Below, in pieces: positions 35,732 to 45,172 of a stretch of 64,000 nt of DNA; the stretch's first letter is position 1; each line of letters opens with the position of its first letter. This stretch comes from Cloacibacterium caeni. Its GTDB lineage: Bacteria; Bacteroidota; Bacteroidia; Flavobacteriales; Weeksellaceae. The notes beneath the pieces are model-generated. The model had not been told where the DNA came from and made no database searches. It was given only the letters and a program-made list of their open reading frames with translations. The position numbers and the translations under genes are program-made. The stretch spans positions 868,001-932,000 of the forward strand of contig NZ_OU015319.1 in NCBI RefSeq assembly GCF_907163125.1, read 5' to 3'.

Positions 35732-35762
35732 AAAAGTCCCGAAATTTTCGGGACTTTTTTTG
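35732..35762 (+). terminator. Rho-independent terminator
   Basis: AAAAGTCCCGAA / TTTCGGGACTTTT stem with a T-run, directly after the M28 peptidase gene. Confidence 0.87.
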
Positions 35763-35928
35763 TGTTAACTTTTTAACGCAAAGATTATTATTGCTTTACA
35801 AAGATTTTAAGAAAGCAAAGAAAGTGAATAAATTCACTCTTGAAGCGTTCGCTTAATCAATTCCGTTTACGGAATAAGCTTTGCTCCCTAAAAGAGAGAT
35901 TTTTTTAAAAATTCTTTGCGTTTTAAAA
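35763..35928. repeat. Dispersed intergenic repeat (AACGCAAAG type)
   Basis: The gap starts with TTTTTAACGCAAAG and ends with CTTTGCGTTTTAA, an inverted pair about 135 bp apart, and contains the small palindrome ATTCCGTTTACGGAAT (35861-35876). This layout is that of a dispersed non-coding element; no gene is visible. Confidence 0.45.
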
Positions 35929-38880
35929 TCATAATTGTTTTTTGAAGCCAACTTCTTTTCTCCATTTTTTAAATTCTCCTGGAGACATTGTTCCTTGCGG
36001 AACTTCGGTTACTCTTTTGTTTTTAGATTTAGGTCTTTCTTTCACTTCCAGCGATTTCTTTTCCGTAACTCCATTGATGGAAATTTCTACCGTGTATTTT
36101 CCTGGCGTGATGTAAACATTACCATCATCTGCTTTTTTAGACTTTTCAGTGGCATTTACTGTCAAATCATAATCAATCGTGTTAAAACCTTTATCAGCAT
36201 TTTGAGCAATGGTTTTTACGGTTTCATTTTGAGCATTGATGATTTTAAGGACAGCATTTCCTGCATTTTTTGTGTAAAATTCTATTGGGAAATTCTGCTT
36301 TTCAATTTCAGTGAAATTACTGTAAGATTTGCCCCAATTTTCTTTGAAATTAATGCTTTCAACATCAAAAACGATTAAATTTTTAGCTAAATTTTCTGGC
36401 GTTAATTTTTGTAATTTCTTCACATCGGCAATGTAGATACTTCTTCCGTGAGTTGCTACAATCAATTCATTATCTCTGTGATGAACTTTTAAATCGTGGA
36501 CTGCTACATTAGGAAGAGTAGCATTGTTGGCAGACATAAACGTTTTTCCTCGGTCTAGAGAAATGTACAATCCATTATCCGTTCCTACATACAATAGATT
36601 TTCGTTGGTGTGATCTTCTCTGATGACATTTATAGGTTCTGAAGGTAAATCTTCGCCAATTTTTTTCCAAGTTTTCCCGAAATCATCAGAACTGTAAAGC
36701 AATGTACGGAAATCATCTTCTCTGTAAGCATTTAAACTCAAATAAATTCTAGATTCTGAGAAAGAAGAAGGTTGTACTATAGAAACCCAAAATCCTGGGA
36801 AATCGCCAATTTTTTGCCAAGAATTTCCGCCGTCTTTGGTTACATTTACCAATCCATCATCACTTCCTGCATAAATTAAACCGAATTTTTTCGGACTTTC
36901 TTCTATCGTTGAAAGGGTAGAAAAAGGTACATTTTCTTGTTTGGTATTTCTGGTTAAATCTCCAGAAATTTTTTGCCAAGTTTCGCCTTTGTCCATACTT
37001 CTGTAAATACTTTGTGAAGCAAAATAAACGATGTCTTGATTATGACGAGAAATCTGGAAAGGTGCTTCCCAATTGAAACGAAGTGGATTTTCGCCAATTT
37101 CTCTCGGAACTTCTAGATATTTTCTTTCATTGGTTTTTCTGTTGATTCTAAAATAATTCCCAAACTGAAAACCAGTGTATAAAGTTGCATTATCTCTGAA
37201 ATCTACACGAACTTGCATTCCGTCTCCACCAAGAAGAAATTTGAAATTATCGCTATTATCAAACTTTCCTTTTTTATAGTCAAATTTATTGCTTGATGGC
37301 CCAAACCAAACACCATTATCTTGCATTCCGCCATAAACATTGTAAGGTTTTTCTAAATCATAATCCACCGAATAAAACTGTGAAACTGGCAATGAATTGC
37401 AATGAATGTAAGAATTTCCATTGTCGTAAGAAATATTGATTCCGCCATCATTTCCATTGATGAAATGATGGTCATTTTTCGGGTTAAGCCAAATAGAATG
37501 GTGGTCTGCGTGAACATTTGGAGAGTCTATCGATTTGAAAGATTTTCCGCCATTTTCTGAAACCAAAATCGGAACACCTGCAATAATTACTTTATCTGGA
37601 TTGGTTGGCGAAACCCAAATTTGCCCAAAATAATAACCGTAAGTGTAATATAAACCGTCTAGATTTTTTTCGTTGGTTTTTCTCCAAGATTTTCCGGCAT
37701 CATCAGAGCGATAAACTTCTGCACCTTCAATTTCGATGTTGAATAAATCATCATTTCCATTATGCGTATAGTTGAAAATATCTTTTACCGTGATTTTATT
37801 TTCTCTGAGCGATTTTTTTAGATTTTCAGAGGTGTATCTTTCAGGGAAACGTTCTCCATCAAGGTATTCATTAACCATTTTATCATCTAAAGCCAAGAAT
37901 TCTTCTTTGGTGATTTTCTGCATTTTGGCTTTGTCCAAAGATTTTTCAGATTTTTCTTCTTTTGTAGTTGAAGCAGGTCTTGTTTTTTGATTATCAACAA
38001 TTGCGTAAATGATATTTGGATTTTTTGGGAAAATGGAAAGTCCTATTCTTCCTACGTTTTCGTCTTCTGGAAAGCCAGAATCTTTGGTTGAAATTTTTTG
38101 CCAAGATTCACCACCATCATTTGATTTGAAAATTCCAGATGAAGCGCCACTTTCTACAAATTTCCAAGCTTTACGTTCTTTGTACCAAAGTGTAGCGTAA
38201 ACTTCTTTTGGATTTTGTGGATTAATCGCTAAATCAATTGCTCCAGAATTTTGGTCTGCCGAAAGTGTTTTTTTCCAAGTTTTACCACCATCATTGGTTT
38301 TGAAAACGCCTCTTTCTGCGTTTGGTGAATATAAATGTCCAACAGCTGCAACCCAAATTTCATTATTGTTTTCGGGATTTACTACAATTCGGCCAATGTG
38401 ATGCGTATCTTTTAAGCCTAGGTTTTGCCAAGTTTTTCCTTGGTTTGTACTTTTATAAATTCCCATTCCTGCATAAGAAGAACGAGAAGAATTGCTTTCA
38501 CCAGTTCCTATGAATATGGTTTTTGTTTTCCAATCTATGTAAATGTCACCAATGGTCATTACAGCTTCTCTATCAAAAATAGGAGTAAAAGTGGTTCCGT
38601 TGTTATTGGTGTACCACAATCCACCAGAAGCATAAGCCACATAAAATTCTGTAGGATTTTCTGGATTGGCATCTATATCTGTAACTCTACCACTCATGGT
38701 AGTAGGACCTACATTTCTGAATTCTAAATTTTTGAGAATAGATTTTTCTTCTAATTTTTTTCTTTGTTCGTAACCTTTCCAGCGTTCTTCTGCCGAAGTA
38801 GGATTGAGTTTAAGGTTTTGCGCATGATGAAAAGAAAATGCTAAAATAGCGGTAGAAAGTAGAATTTTGCGGTAATTCAT
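35929..38880 (-). CDS. Secreted BNR/sortilin-like propeller protein (glycosyl-hydrolase-like)
   Basis: 983 aa with signal peptide (MNYRKILLSTAILAFSFHHAQ). At least ten Asp-box/BNR repeats of the form S-x-D-x-G-x-x-W (STNQGKTWQN, SNDGGESWQK, SDDAGKSWRK, SMDKGETWQK, SDDFGKTWKK) make one or two beta-propellers, as in VPS10/sortilin-like proteins of Bacteroidota. The C-terminal 200 residues are beta-rich and end in a basic tail. Often annotated glycosyl hydrolase, but no catalytic residues are identifiable; binding or structural function is as likely. Confidence 0.85.
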   Translation of the reverse strand: MNYRKILLSTAILAFSFHHAQNLKLNPTSAEERWKGYEQRKKLEEKSILKNLEFRNVGPTTMSGRVTDIDANPENPTEFYVAYASGGLWYTNNNGTTFTPIFDREAVMTIGDIYIDWKTKTIFIGTGESNSSRSSYAGMGIYKSTNQGKTWQNLGLKDTHHIGRIVVNPENNNEIWVAAVGHLYSPNAERGVFKTNDGGKTWKKTLSADQNSGAIDLAINPQNPKEVYATLWYKERKAWKFVESGASSGIFKSNDGGESWQKISTKDSGFPEDENVGRIGLSIFPKNPNIIYAIVDNQKTRPASTTKEEKSEKSLDKAKMQKITKEEFLALDDKMVNEYLDGERFPERYTSENLKKSLRENKITVKDIFNYTHNGNDDLFNIEIEGAEVYRSDDAGKSWRKTNEKNLDGLYYTYGYYFGQIWVSPTNPDKVIIAGVPILVSENGGKSFKSIDSPNVHADHHSIWLNPKNDHHFINGNDGGINISYDNGNSYIHCNSLPVSQFYSVDYDLEKPYNVYGGMQDNGVWFGPSSNKFDYKKGKFDNSDNFKFLLGGDGMQVRVDFRDNATLYTGFQFGNYFRINRKTNERKYLEVPREIGENPLRFNWEAPFQISRHNQDIVYFASQSIYRSMDKGETWQKISGDLTRNTKQENVPFSTLSTIEESPKKFGLIYAGSDDGLVNVTKDGGNSWQKIGDFPGFWVSIVQPSSFSESRIYLSLNAYREDDFRTLLYSSDDFGKTWKKIGEDLPSEPINVIREDHTNENLLYVGTDNGLYISLDRGKTFMSANNATLPNVAVHDLKVHHRDNELIVATHGRSIYIADVKKLQKLTPENLAKNLIVFDVESINFKENWGKSYSNFTEIEKQNFPIEFYTKNAGNAVLKIINAQNETVKTIAQNADKGFNTIDYDLTVNATEKSKKADDGNVYITPGKYTVEISINGVTEKKSLEVKERPKSKNKRVTEVPQGTMSPGEFKKWRKEVGFKKQL

Positions 38881-38931
38881 TGTAGAGAAGTTTTTTCCAA
38901 ATATAACTAAATTTTCTTATCTGCGTTCACC

Positions 38932-39033
38932 GCGCTAACGATGGAAGCGGCATCCTTTTTTAAATTTTTAGCCTCGGAAAATAAGTTTGGAGAAAATTTA
39001 AAAAAGATATAGCGGACAGCGTGTTAAAGCGCC
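38932..39033 (+). repeat. Dispersed repeat element, copy 1
   Basis: Begins GCGCTAACGATGGAAGCGG and ends AGCGTGTTAAAGCGCC, with an internal inverted repeat CTTTTTTAAATTT / AAATTTAAAAAAG. The same ends and stem occur in the opposite orientation at 50002-50110. The loop between the stem arms differs completely between the copies. Confidence 0.8.
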
Positions 39034-39093
39034 ATAAAAAAATCCATTCAACAAGGTGATGAATGGATTCTGTATTTTGAAATGTTAGAGATT

Positions 39094-39900
39094 TTACTCT
39101 CCGTTGTATTTTTCTACTACTTTTTGAGAAACTCCGGTATTGCTGAAACCACCGTCATTAAACAGGTTTTGCATAGTAACTCTCTTTGTAAGATCAGAGA
39201 ACATTGCCACGCAATAATTAGCACAATCTAATGCAGTAGCGTTTCCTAGAGGAGACATATCTTCTGCAAATCCCATAAAACCTCCAAAACCTTTTACACC
39301 AGAACCTGCTGTAGTTACGGTAGGAGATTGAGAAATGGTATTTACTCTTACTTTTTTCTCTCCCCAATAATAACCGAAAGACCTTGCGATAGATTCTAGG
39401 TAAGATTTGTTATCTCCCATATCGTTGTAATCTGGGAAAGTTCTTTGAGCAGCGATGTAAGTAAGTGCTAGGATAGAACCCCACTCATTCATACAATCTT
39501 TTTCCCAAGCGGTTTTCATTACTTTGTGGAAAGAAACTGCAGAAACATCCCAACCTTTTTCTAACCAATCATAGTTGATATCTGTATAATGTTTGCCTTT
39601 TCTTACGTTTACAGACATTCCGATAGAGTGAAGGATGAAATCTATTTTACCAAATTTAGCGATAGCCGCATCAAAAAGTTTTCCTAAATCTTCCATAGAA
39701 GTAGCATCTGCGCCAATTACTTCTGAATTAGTTTTTTGTGCTAAAGCATCTATTTCGCCCATTCTCATTGCTATAGGAGCGTTTGAAAGGATAAATTCTG
39801 CACCTTCTTCATGACAACGTTCTGCTACTTTCCAAGCGATAGATTGATCATTAAGCGCGCCGAAAATAATTCCTTTTTTACCTTTAAGTAATCCGTACAT
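39094..39900 (-). CDS. fabI: Enoyl-ACP reductase (NADH)
   Basis: 268-aa SDR enzyme reducing the trans-2 double bond of acyl-ACP in type II fatty-acid synthesis. The FabI-type nucleotide segment GKKGIIFGALNDQSIAW, HSIGMSV and the catalytic Tyr-x6-Lys in YNDMGDNK are present. Compared with proteobacterial FabI there is a short insertion between the catalytic segment and VRVNTISQSP. A -7 box (TAAATTTG, complement of 39917-39924) lies just upstream. Confidence 0.93.
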   Translation of the reverse strand: MYGLLKGKKGIIFGALNDQSIAWKVAERCHEEGAEFILSNAPIAMRMGEIDALAQKTNSEVIGADATSMEDLGKLFDAAIAKFGKIDFILHSIGMSVNVRKGKHYTDINYDWLEKGWDVSAVSFHKVMKTAWEKDCMNEWGSILALTYIAAQRTFPDYNDMGDNKSYLESIARSFGYYWGEKKVRVNTISQSPTVTTAGSGVKGFGGFMGFAEDMSPLGNATALDCANYCVAMFSDLTKRVTMQNLFNDGGFSNTGVSQKVVEKYNGE

Positions 39901-39950
39901 AATAATTTATTTTAGGCAAATTTATAAAAATATTACTTATAGCATAAAAG

Positions 39951-39971
39951 AATCCCGAATTTTTCGGGATT
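39951..39971. terminator. Probable terminator downstream of the LEA-like gene
   Basis: AATCCCGA / TCGGGATT stem between the LEA-like gene and fabI, which point the same way. T-run on the complement is short. Confidence 0.55.
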
Positions 39972-39995
39972 CTAAATCAAAATAATGAATAAAAA

Positions 39996-40274
39996 TTAAT
40001 GGGTTCTGGCTCTGTATTCGTCTTTTACATCGTCTATCATGTCTTCGGTTTTATCCTTAACGTTTTCAGCGACATCTTTGGTTTTCTCCCAAATGTCATT
40101 GGCAACATCTTTGGTTTTTTCCCAAGCATTTTCTGCAGTATCTTTTACATCATCTGCAAAATTTTCTGCTCTTTCTGACATGTTTTCTGCTGTATTTTGT
40201 ACAGAGTTTACTGTTCTGTCTCTTGCTTCGTCTAATCTATCAGAAGCATTGTCTAATGGTTTGTTCGTGTCCAT
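39996..40274 (-). CDS. LEA-like / YtxH-like amphipathic helical protein
   Basis: 92 aa, highly charged, made of 11-residue units such as AENAWEKTKDVAND, DIWEKTKDVAENV and DKTEDMIDDVKDE, the periodicity of group 3 late-embryogenesis-abundant proteins. No signal peptide. Such proteins are usually stress-induced and form amphipathic helices on drying or membrane contact. A -7 box TACATTTG (complement of 40303-40310) is about 29 nt upstream. Confidence 0.75.
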   Translation of the reverse strand: MDTNKPLDNASDRLDEARDRTVNSVQNTAENMSERAENFADDVKDTAENAWEKTKDVANDIWEKTKDVAENVKDKTEDMIDDVKDEYRARTH

Positions 40275-40580
40275 AATAATATATTTTGATTGGTTAGTAA
40301 AGCAAATGTAGAATTATTAAACACGGAAGGTCTTACAGAATTATGAAGAATTGTTATATCGTTAAAAAGAAAGAACTCCGAAAATTATCAGAGGTTCTTT
40401 GCAACAAAAATTTGATTTTTTATGAATAACTATTATTAGGAAGGTTGTATCTTTACCTAGATTTTGTGAATTTTTACATAACAAATTTACTCACTAATTT
40501 CACAAGATTTTGTTAATCAATTGATAAAATTTTATTAAATTTTTTAACGTAAAATATTAATTATCAATACTATCTATAAT
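40275..40580. other. Intergenic region between divergent genes
   Basis: Contains the promoter of the LEA-like gene at its left end and an imperfect hairpin AAAGAACTC / GAGGTTCTTT (about 40369-40403) without T-run. The remaining 170 bp are very AT-rich; I see no gene. Confidence 0.6.
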
Positions 40581-41141
40581 ATGGAAGTAGTAAGATGCGC
40601 ATGGTGCGAAAAAGACGATTTATACCGCAATTACCATGATCAAGAATGGGGAAAACCTATATATGACGATGACACAATTTTTGAATTTCTGATTTTAGAG
40701 AGTTTTCAGGCTGGTTTAAGTTGGTATACCATTTTAGCCAAAAGAGAGAACTTCAGAGCAGCTTTTGATCATTTTGATTATCAAAAAATCGCACAATATT
40801 CTGAGGAGAAAGTAGAAGAACTCATCCAAAATACTGGAATTATAAGAAATAGACTGAAAATTCTCGCCACGATTAATAATGCTCAAAAATTTATGGAAGT
40901 TCAAAAGGAATTTGGTTCTTTCAGTAAATATATTTGGGGTTTTGTAAATCATGAACCGATTATCAATCGTCCTAAAACCTTGAAAGAAGTTCCCGCAACT
41001 ACCGAAATTTCTGATGCTCTTGCCAAAGACTTAAAGAAACGGGGTTTTAAATTTATGGGTTCTACCGTAGTTTATGCACATATGCAAGCCACAGGAATGG
41101 TGAATGATCACGTAGAAGACTGTTGGATTAAAACCCAATAA
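40581..41141 (+). CDS. tag: DNA-3-methyladenine glycosylase I
   Basis: 186 aa. Removes 3-methyladenine from alkylated DNA. The start RCAWCEKDDLYRNYHDQEWG, FEFLILESFQAGLSWYTIL and the zinc-binding end with H and C in NDHVEDCW are diagnostic of Tag. Complete in length. Followed by a terminator. Confidence 0.95.
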   Translation: MEVVRCAWCEKDDLYRNYHDQEWGKPIYDDDTIFEFLILESFQAGLSWYTILAKRENFRAAFDHFDYQKIAQYSEEKVEELIQNTGIIRNRLKILATINNAQKFMEVQKEFGSFSKYIWGFVNHEPIINRPKTLKEVPATTEISDALAKDLKKRGFKFMGSTVVYAHMQATGMVNDHVEDCWIKTQ

Positions 41142-41160
41142 AAAATTTCTCAAAAAATAA

Positions 41161-41188
41161 AAACCAGCTAATTTTTAGCTGGTTTTTT
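41161..41188. terminator. Terminator of tag
   Basis: AAACCAGCT / AGCTGGTTT stem with 7-nt loop and T-run; lies between convergent genes. Confidence 0.85.
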
Positions 41189-41212
41189 ATTTATAAAGTT
41201 AGAGATTCTTAA

Positions 41213-42067
41213 TTATTTGATAACTCTTTCTAATACCCATTCAATCATATTTTTTTCTGATTGATGATGATCAGCAGAAAACTCTCCGCGTCTTCTATTC
41301 GCAATTACGTTATTAATGGTAACTGCTTTGTGTCCTAAAAGTTTAGACAAACCATAAATCGCAGAAGTTTCCATTTCGAAATTAGTAACGCCTAAATCAT
41401 TAAGTGTTTCTAAAAATTTATCATCTACAGCTTTTAGACGCAATTGTCTTCCTTGTGGCGCATAGAAACCAGGGAAAGTAGCAGTATTTCCTACGTATTT
41501 AGCATCTTTGAAGTAATCGTACTGAGATTCTGTCCATTCAGAAAAATAAAGCATTGGCTTAATTCTTTCGTATGGGAATTTTTCCATGAAATTTCTAGAA
41601 AACTCATTTTCGAACTCATAATCTTGGTAAAAATGCATTAATCCATCTAAACCAACAACGTTTTGAGAAACCAACATGTTATCTACTTCTACATCAGGAT
41701 TTACAGAACCACAAGTTCCGAGTCTGAATAATTGAAGCGCAGTATGTTCTGATTTGAATTCTTTTTCTTTTAAATCAATATTCACCAAAGCATCCAGCTC
41801 GTTCATCACGATGTCGATGTTTTCTGTACCAATTCCGGTAGACATTACCGTAATTCTTTCTCCTCTTAAAGTTCCAGTATGCGTGTAGAATTCTCTTTTA
41901 TTTTTTTGAATTTCAATTGTATCAAAATATTGAGAAACTTTTGGCACTCTATCTGGATCGCCTACTAATAGAATTTTCTCTGCAATATCTTCTGGTTGAA
42001 GATTAAGGTGATAAACGCTTCCGTCTGGATTTAAAACCAATTCTGAAGCAGCAAGTTTATTTAGCAT
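41213..42067 (-). CDS. Nucleoside phosphorylase (uridine-phosphorylase-like)
   Basis: 284 aa of the PNP/UDP family: LLVGDPDRVPKVSQYFD near the start (phosphate-binding), STGIGTENIDIVMNEL, LFRLGTCGSVNPD and ETSAIYGLSKLLGHKAVTINN. It should split nucleosides with phosphate in salvage. The distribution of motifs is closest to uridine phosphorylases, but base specificity is not certain. The gap upstream carries word-like repeats. Confidence 0.87.
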   Translation of the reverse strand: MLNKLAASELVLNPDGSVYHLNLQPEDIAEKILLVGDPDRVPKVSQYFDTIEIQKNKREFYTHTGTLRGERITVMSTGIGTENIDIVMNELDALVNIDLKEKEFKSEHTALQLFRLGTCGSVNPDVEVDNMLVSQNVVGLDGLMHFYQDYEFENEFSRNFMEKFPYERIKPMLYFSEWTESQYDYFKDAKYVGNTATFPGFYAPQGRQLRLKAVDDKFLETLNDLGVTNFEMETSAIYGLSKLLGHKAVTINNVIANRRRGEFSADHHQSEKNMIEWVLERVIK

Positions 42068-42077
42068 AATTATAATT

Positions 42078-42172
42078 TTATTTGCTTTCGGCTTTCAGCA
42101 ATCTGCATTCAGCCAAATTTGTTAATATTCATTTTAATTGCAGAAAGCCAATTGCTGACTGCTGATTGCTTT
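42078..42172. repeat. Word-like intergenic repeats (GCTTTCAGC type)
   Basis: TTTGCTTTCGGCTTTCAGC and CTGCATTCAGCC at one end face AGAAAGCCAATTGCTGAC and GCTGATTGCTTTTTT at the other; the repeated words are like those at 31868-31980. Confidence 0.55.
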
Positions 42173-42173
42173 T

Positions 42174-42497
42174 TTATCCTCCAACTCTTTTGGTTTTATA
42201 GCCCATATCTTGAAGAATTTTCATGATTTTATCACGATTATCTCCTTGTATCACGATAATTCCGTCTTTTTCTGAGCCGCCAATTCCTAGAGTGGTTTTT
42301 ATTTTTTTAGAAATTTGTTTCAGTTCTTCTTCTGTTCCTTCGAAACCTTCTATTAAAGTCACAGGTTTACCATTTCTACCTTTTTTTTCGAATTTACAGA
42401 TAAGAGGATTCTTCTGCTCAAATTTTTCTTCTGGCATTTCAAAATCTTGCTCCTCGTGTTCTGGGAAAAGGTTTTTTAATTGGTCTCTTAAATCCAT
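42174..42497 (-). CDS. SUI1/YciH-like translation factor
   Basis: 107 aa with an acidic N-terminus and a C-terminal SUI1 domain (KGRNGKPVTLIEGFEG, LGIGGSEKDGIIVIQGDNRDKI, MGYKTKRVGG). Homologous to eukaryotic eIF1 and E. coli YciH; thought to influence initiation fidelity. It precedes the nucleoside phosphorylase on the same strand, but the repeat-filled gap argues against tight coupling. Confidence 0.9.
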   Translation of the reverse strand: MDLRDQLKNLFPEHEEQDFEMPEEKFEQKNPLICKFEKKGRNGKPVTLIEGFEGTEEELKQISKKIKTTLGIGGSEKDGIIVIQGDNRDKIMKILQDMGYKTKRVGG

Positions 42498-42657
42498 ATT
42501 ACTGTTTCAAAAAAAGGAGTGTAAAGTTACAAATTAACTGATAACAGAAAAATTAATCTTTAAAAATATTTTAAATACTGATAAATGTCGCCTTTAAAAA
42601 GAATTATTCTATGCCTATATTTTTCGTAAATTTGCATCATTAAAAAAAAATACTAAA

Positions 42658-44187
42658 ATGGCTAAAAAAGCAATACTTGCCATTCTTGATGGATGGGGTT
42701 TAGGAACGGATAATAAAGTGTCTGCAATTTACCAAGCAAACACACCTTTTATAGATTCTTGTTATACAAAATTTCCACATACCACGCTAGAAGCTTCTGG
42801 ACTTGCAGTAGGTTTACCAGCAGGACAAATGGGAAATTCTGAAGTAGGACACATGAATTTAGGCGCAGGAAGAGTAGTTTACCAAAATTTGGTAAAACTG
42901 AATATGGCGGTAGAAAAAAATACTCTAGGATTAGAGCCAGGAATTCAAATGGCTTTCGAATATGCGAAATTAAATCATAAAAAAGTACATTTTATCGGTT
43001 TGGTTTCAGATGGTGGAGTTCACTCTCATATCAATCACTTGAAAGGTTTATTAACTGCTGCTCAAGAATTTGGATTGACAGAAAATGTTTACGTACACGC
43101 ATTTACAGACGGTAGAGATTGTGACCCTATGTCTGGAAAAGGTTTCATACAAGATTTACAAAATCACATGAAAATCTCTACAGGGAAATTAGCAACCGTA
43201 GTAGGAAGATATTTTGCAATGGATAGAGATAAGAGATGGGAGCGTGTGAAATTAGCTTATGATGCAATGGTAAATGGAGTAGGAGAAATCACCAAAAATC
43301 CTGTAGAAGCGATTGAAAAATCTTATGCAGAAGGAGTTACTGATGAGTTTTTAAAACCAATTATCGTTTCAGAAAATAATAATCTTCCTACTGCTAAAAT
43401 TGAGGAAAATGATGTAGTATTCTGTTTCAATTTCAGAACAGATAGAGGTAGAGAAATTACAGAAGTGCTCTCTCAACAAGACTTCCCAGATTTTGGAATG
43501 AAAAAATTGAATCTTTACTATGTGACTTTAACCAATTATGACGAAAGTTTCCAAAATGTAAAAGTTATCTTTGATGAAGAAGTTTTACAAGAAACAATGG
43601 GCGAAGTTCTAGAAAGAGCAGGTAGAACTCAAATCAGAATTGCTGAAACAGAGAAATATCCTCACGTTACGTTCTTCTTTTCTGGAGGTAGAGAAAAAGA
43701 ATATGTAGGAGAGAGAAGATTGCTTTGTCCGAGTCCAAAAGATGTTGCAACCTATGATTTAAAACCAGAAATGTCTGCTTTTGATATCAGAGATGCTATT
43801 TTACCAGAATTAGAAAAAGAATCTGCAGATTTCATTTGTCTAAATTTTGCTAATGCAGATATGGTAGGTCATACTGGAGTTTTCGAAGCGGCTGTAAAAG
43901 CTTGTGAAGCGGTAGACAAATGTATAGAAGCAGTAGCAACTACAGCTTATGAACATGGTTATGCTGTTTTCATTTTGGCAGATCACGGAAATTCTGATTA
44001 TATGATTAATCCTGATGGAAGTCCTAACACACAACACTCTACTAATTTAGTTCCGCTAATTGTGATGGATAAAGACCAAACTTGGAATTTAAAACCTGGC
44101 AAATTAGGAGATGTAGCGCCATCTATTTTAAAAGTGATGGGCGTAGAAATTCCTGAAATTATGACAGGAGAAGTTTTAGTCTCTTAA
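42658..44187 (+). CDS. gpmI: 2,3-bisphosphoglycerate-independent phosphoglycerate mutase
   Basis: 509 aa two-domain enzyme interconverting 3- and 2-phosphoglycerate in glycolysis. The phosphorylated serine is in GQMGNSEVGHMNLGAG (about residue 65), and the manganese ligands lie in LDGWG, NFANADMVGHTG and ADHGNSD. -7 box TAAATTTG at 42627-42634. Full length with normal motifs. Confidence 0.96.
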   Translation: MAKKAILAILDGWGLGTDNKVSAIYQANTPFIDSCYTKFPHTTLEASGLAVGLPAGQMGNSEVGHMNLGAGRVVYQNLVKLNMAVEKNTLGLEPGIQMAFEYAKLNHKKVHFIGLVSDGGVHSHINHLKGLLTAAQEFGLTENVYVHAFTDGRDCDPMSGKGFIQDLQNHMKISTGKLATVVGRYFAMDRDKRWERVKLAYDAMVNGVGEITKNPVEAIEKSYAEGVTDEFLKPIIVSENNNLPTAKIEENDVVFCFNFRTDRGREITEVLSQQDFPDFGMKKLNLYYVTLTNYDESFQNVKVIFDEEVLQETMGEVLERAGRTQIRIAETEKYPHVTFFFSGGREKEYVGERRLLCPSPKDVATYDLKPEMSAFDIRDAILPELEKESADFICLNFANADMVGHTGVFEAAVKACEAVDKCIEAVATTAYEHGYAVFILADHGNSDYMINPDGSPNTQHSTNLVPLIVMDKDQTWNLKPGKLGDVAPSILKVMGVEIPEIMTGEVLVS

Positions 44188-44224
44188 ATTAAACAGACTT
44201 TTACAAAAAGAAAATAATATTTAA

Positions 44225-44252
44225 AAAAAGGCTTATTAATAGCCTTTTTTAA
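44225..44252 (+). terminator. Terminator of gpmI
   Basis: AAAAAGGCT / AGCCTTTTTT stem, 7-nt loop and T-run. Confidence 0.83.
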
Positions 44253-44288
44253 TTTCATATATTTGTCCAAAAATTCAAACGATATAAT

Positions 44289-44720
44289 ATGTTAAGTAGT
44301 AAAAAATTAGCTATAGACTTTGATGGGACTATTGTAGAGGATGCTTATCCATCAATTGGAAAACCTAAAATTTTTGCTTTTGAAACCCTTAAAAAATTAC
44401 AATCAGAAGGTTATAGATTAATTCTTTGGACTTATAGACATGGCAAGTCTTTAGAAGAAGCGGTAGAATTTTGTAGAAAAAATGGAGTAGAATTTTACGC
44501 CGTAAACTCTAGTTTCGAAGGTGAAATCTTTGATGATGAAACTCAATCCAGAAAAATAGATGCAGATTTATTTATAGATGATAGAAATTTAGGCGGTTTT
44601 CCTGGTTGGGGAGAAATCTATAATATCATCACCGAAAGAATAGAATTCAGAGTAGAAGGAGGCGAGGTTTTAGCTTATTCTAAAATGAAAAAAGAAAAGA
44701 AAAGAGGTTTATTTTGGTAA
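44289..44720 (+). CDS. HAD-superfamily hydrolase (BT0820-like)
   Basis: 143 aa with HAD motif I DFDGTI at residues 10-15, motif II in LILWTYR and motif IV in DLFIDDRNLGGFPGWGE. No cap domain, so a small cap-less phosphatase. Substrate unknown. The -7 box TATATTTG is at 44258-44265. The downstream gap carries the left arm of the inverted repeat around the four-helix-bundle gene. Confidence 0.85.
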   Translation: MLSSKKLAIDFDGTIVEDAYPSIGKPKIFAFETLKKLQSEGYRLILWTYRHGKSLEEAVEFCRKNGVEFYAVNSSFEGEIFDDETQSRKIDADLFIDDRNLGGFPGWGEIYNIITERIEFRVEGGEVLAYSKMKKEKKRGLFW

Positions 44721-44724
44721 AAGT

Positions 44725-45165
44725 AAAAGACCCAAGTAAAAAGTAAAAAGACACAAGTTTTAAAATCTAATGTATGCAAAATAATAATCTGTTAGATAGA
44801 ACTTTTAAATTTGGGGTAAACTGCATTATTTTCTTAAGAACTTTACCTCATGATTTTGAATATAATGTAATAAAATTACAGTTAACAAAATCGTCAACTT
44901 CAATTGGTGCTAATTATGAAGAATCACAAGCTGGATCTTCTAAAGCTGATTTTAAAAATAAAGTAAGAATATCTCTTCGAGAAGCTAGAGAGTCCAATTA
45001 TTGGTTAAGAGTAATTAAAGCTTTAGAAAGGTCAGAAAATGAACAGTTAGAATCTCTTATACAGGAGAGTAAAGAACTTAAAAATATTTTAGCTTCCATT
45101 ATAAACAATACTAAACTATAAATATTAATAATACATGGCTCTTTTTACTTTTGCCATGGCTCTTT
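44725..45165 (+). mobile_element. Inverted-repeat-bounded cassette with a four-helix-bundle gene
   Basis: Arms of about 30 nt face each other: 44725-44755 (AAAAGACCCAAGTAAAAAG followed by TAAAAAGACACA) and 45136-45165, whose complement reads AAAGAGCCATGGCAAAAG then TAAAAAGAGCCA. The only gene between is the IVP-like protein. No target duplication could be fixed because the borders are AT-rich. Confidence 0.5.
44774..45121 (+). CDS. Four-helix bundle protein (23S rRNA intervening-sequence protein family)
   Basis: 115 aa with the family hallmarks LTKSSTSIGANYEESQAGSS and LREARESNYWLRVI; four amphipathic helices are expected, as in the pentameric S23 proteins. Homologs are encoded in intervening sequences of 23S rRNA genes; this one is between a HAD gene and map, flanked by inverted repeats. 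Biochemical function unknown. Confidence 0.88.
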   Translation: MQNNNLLDRTFKFGVNCIIFLRTLPHDFEYNVIKLQLTKSSTSIGANYEESQAGSSKADFKNKVRISLREARESNYWLRVIKALERSENEQLESLIQESKELKNILASIINNTKL

Positions 45166-45172
45166 AAATAAA

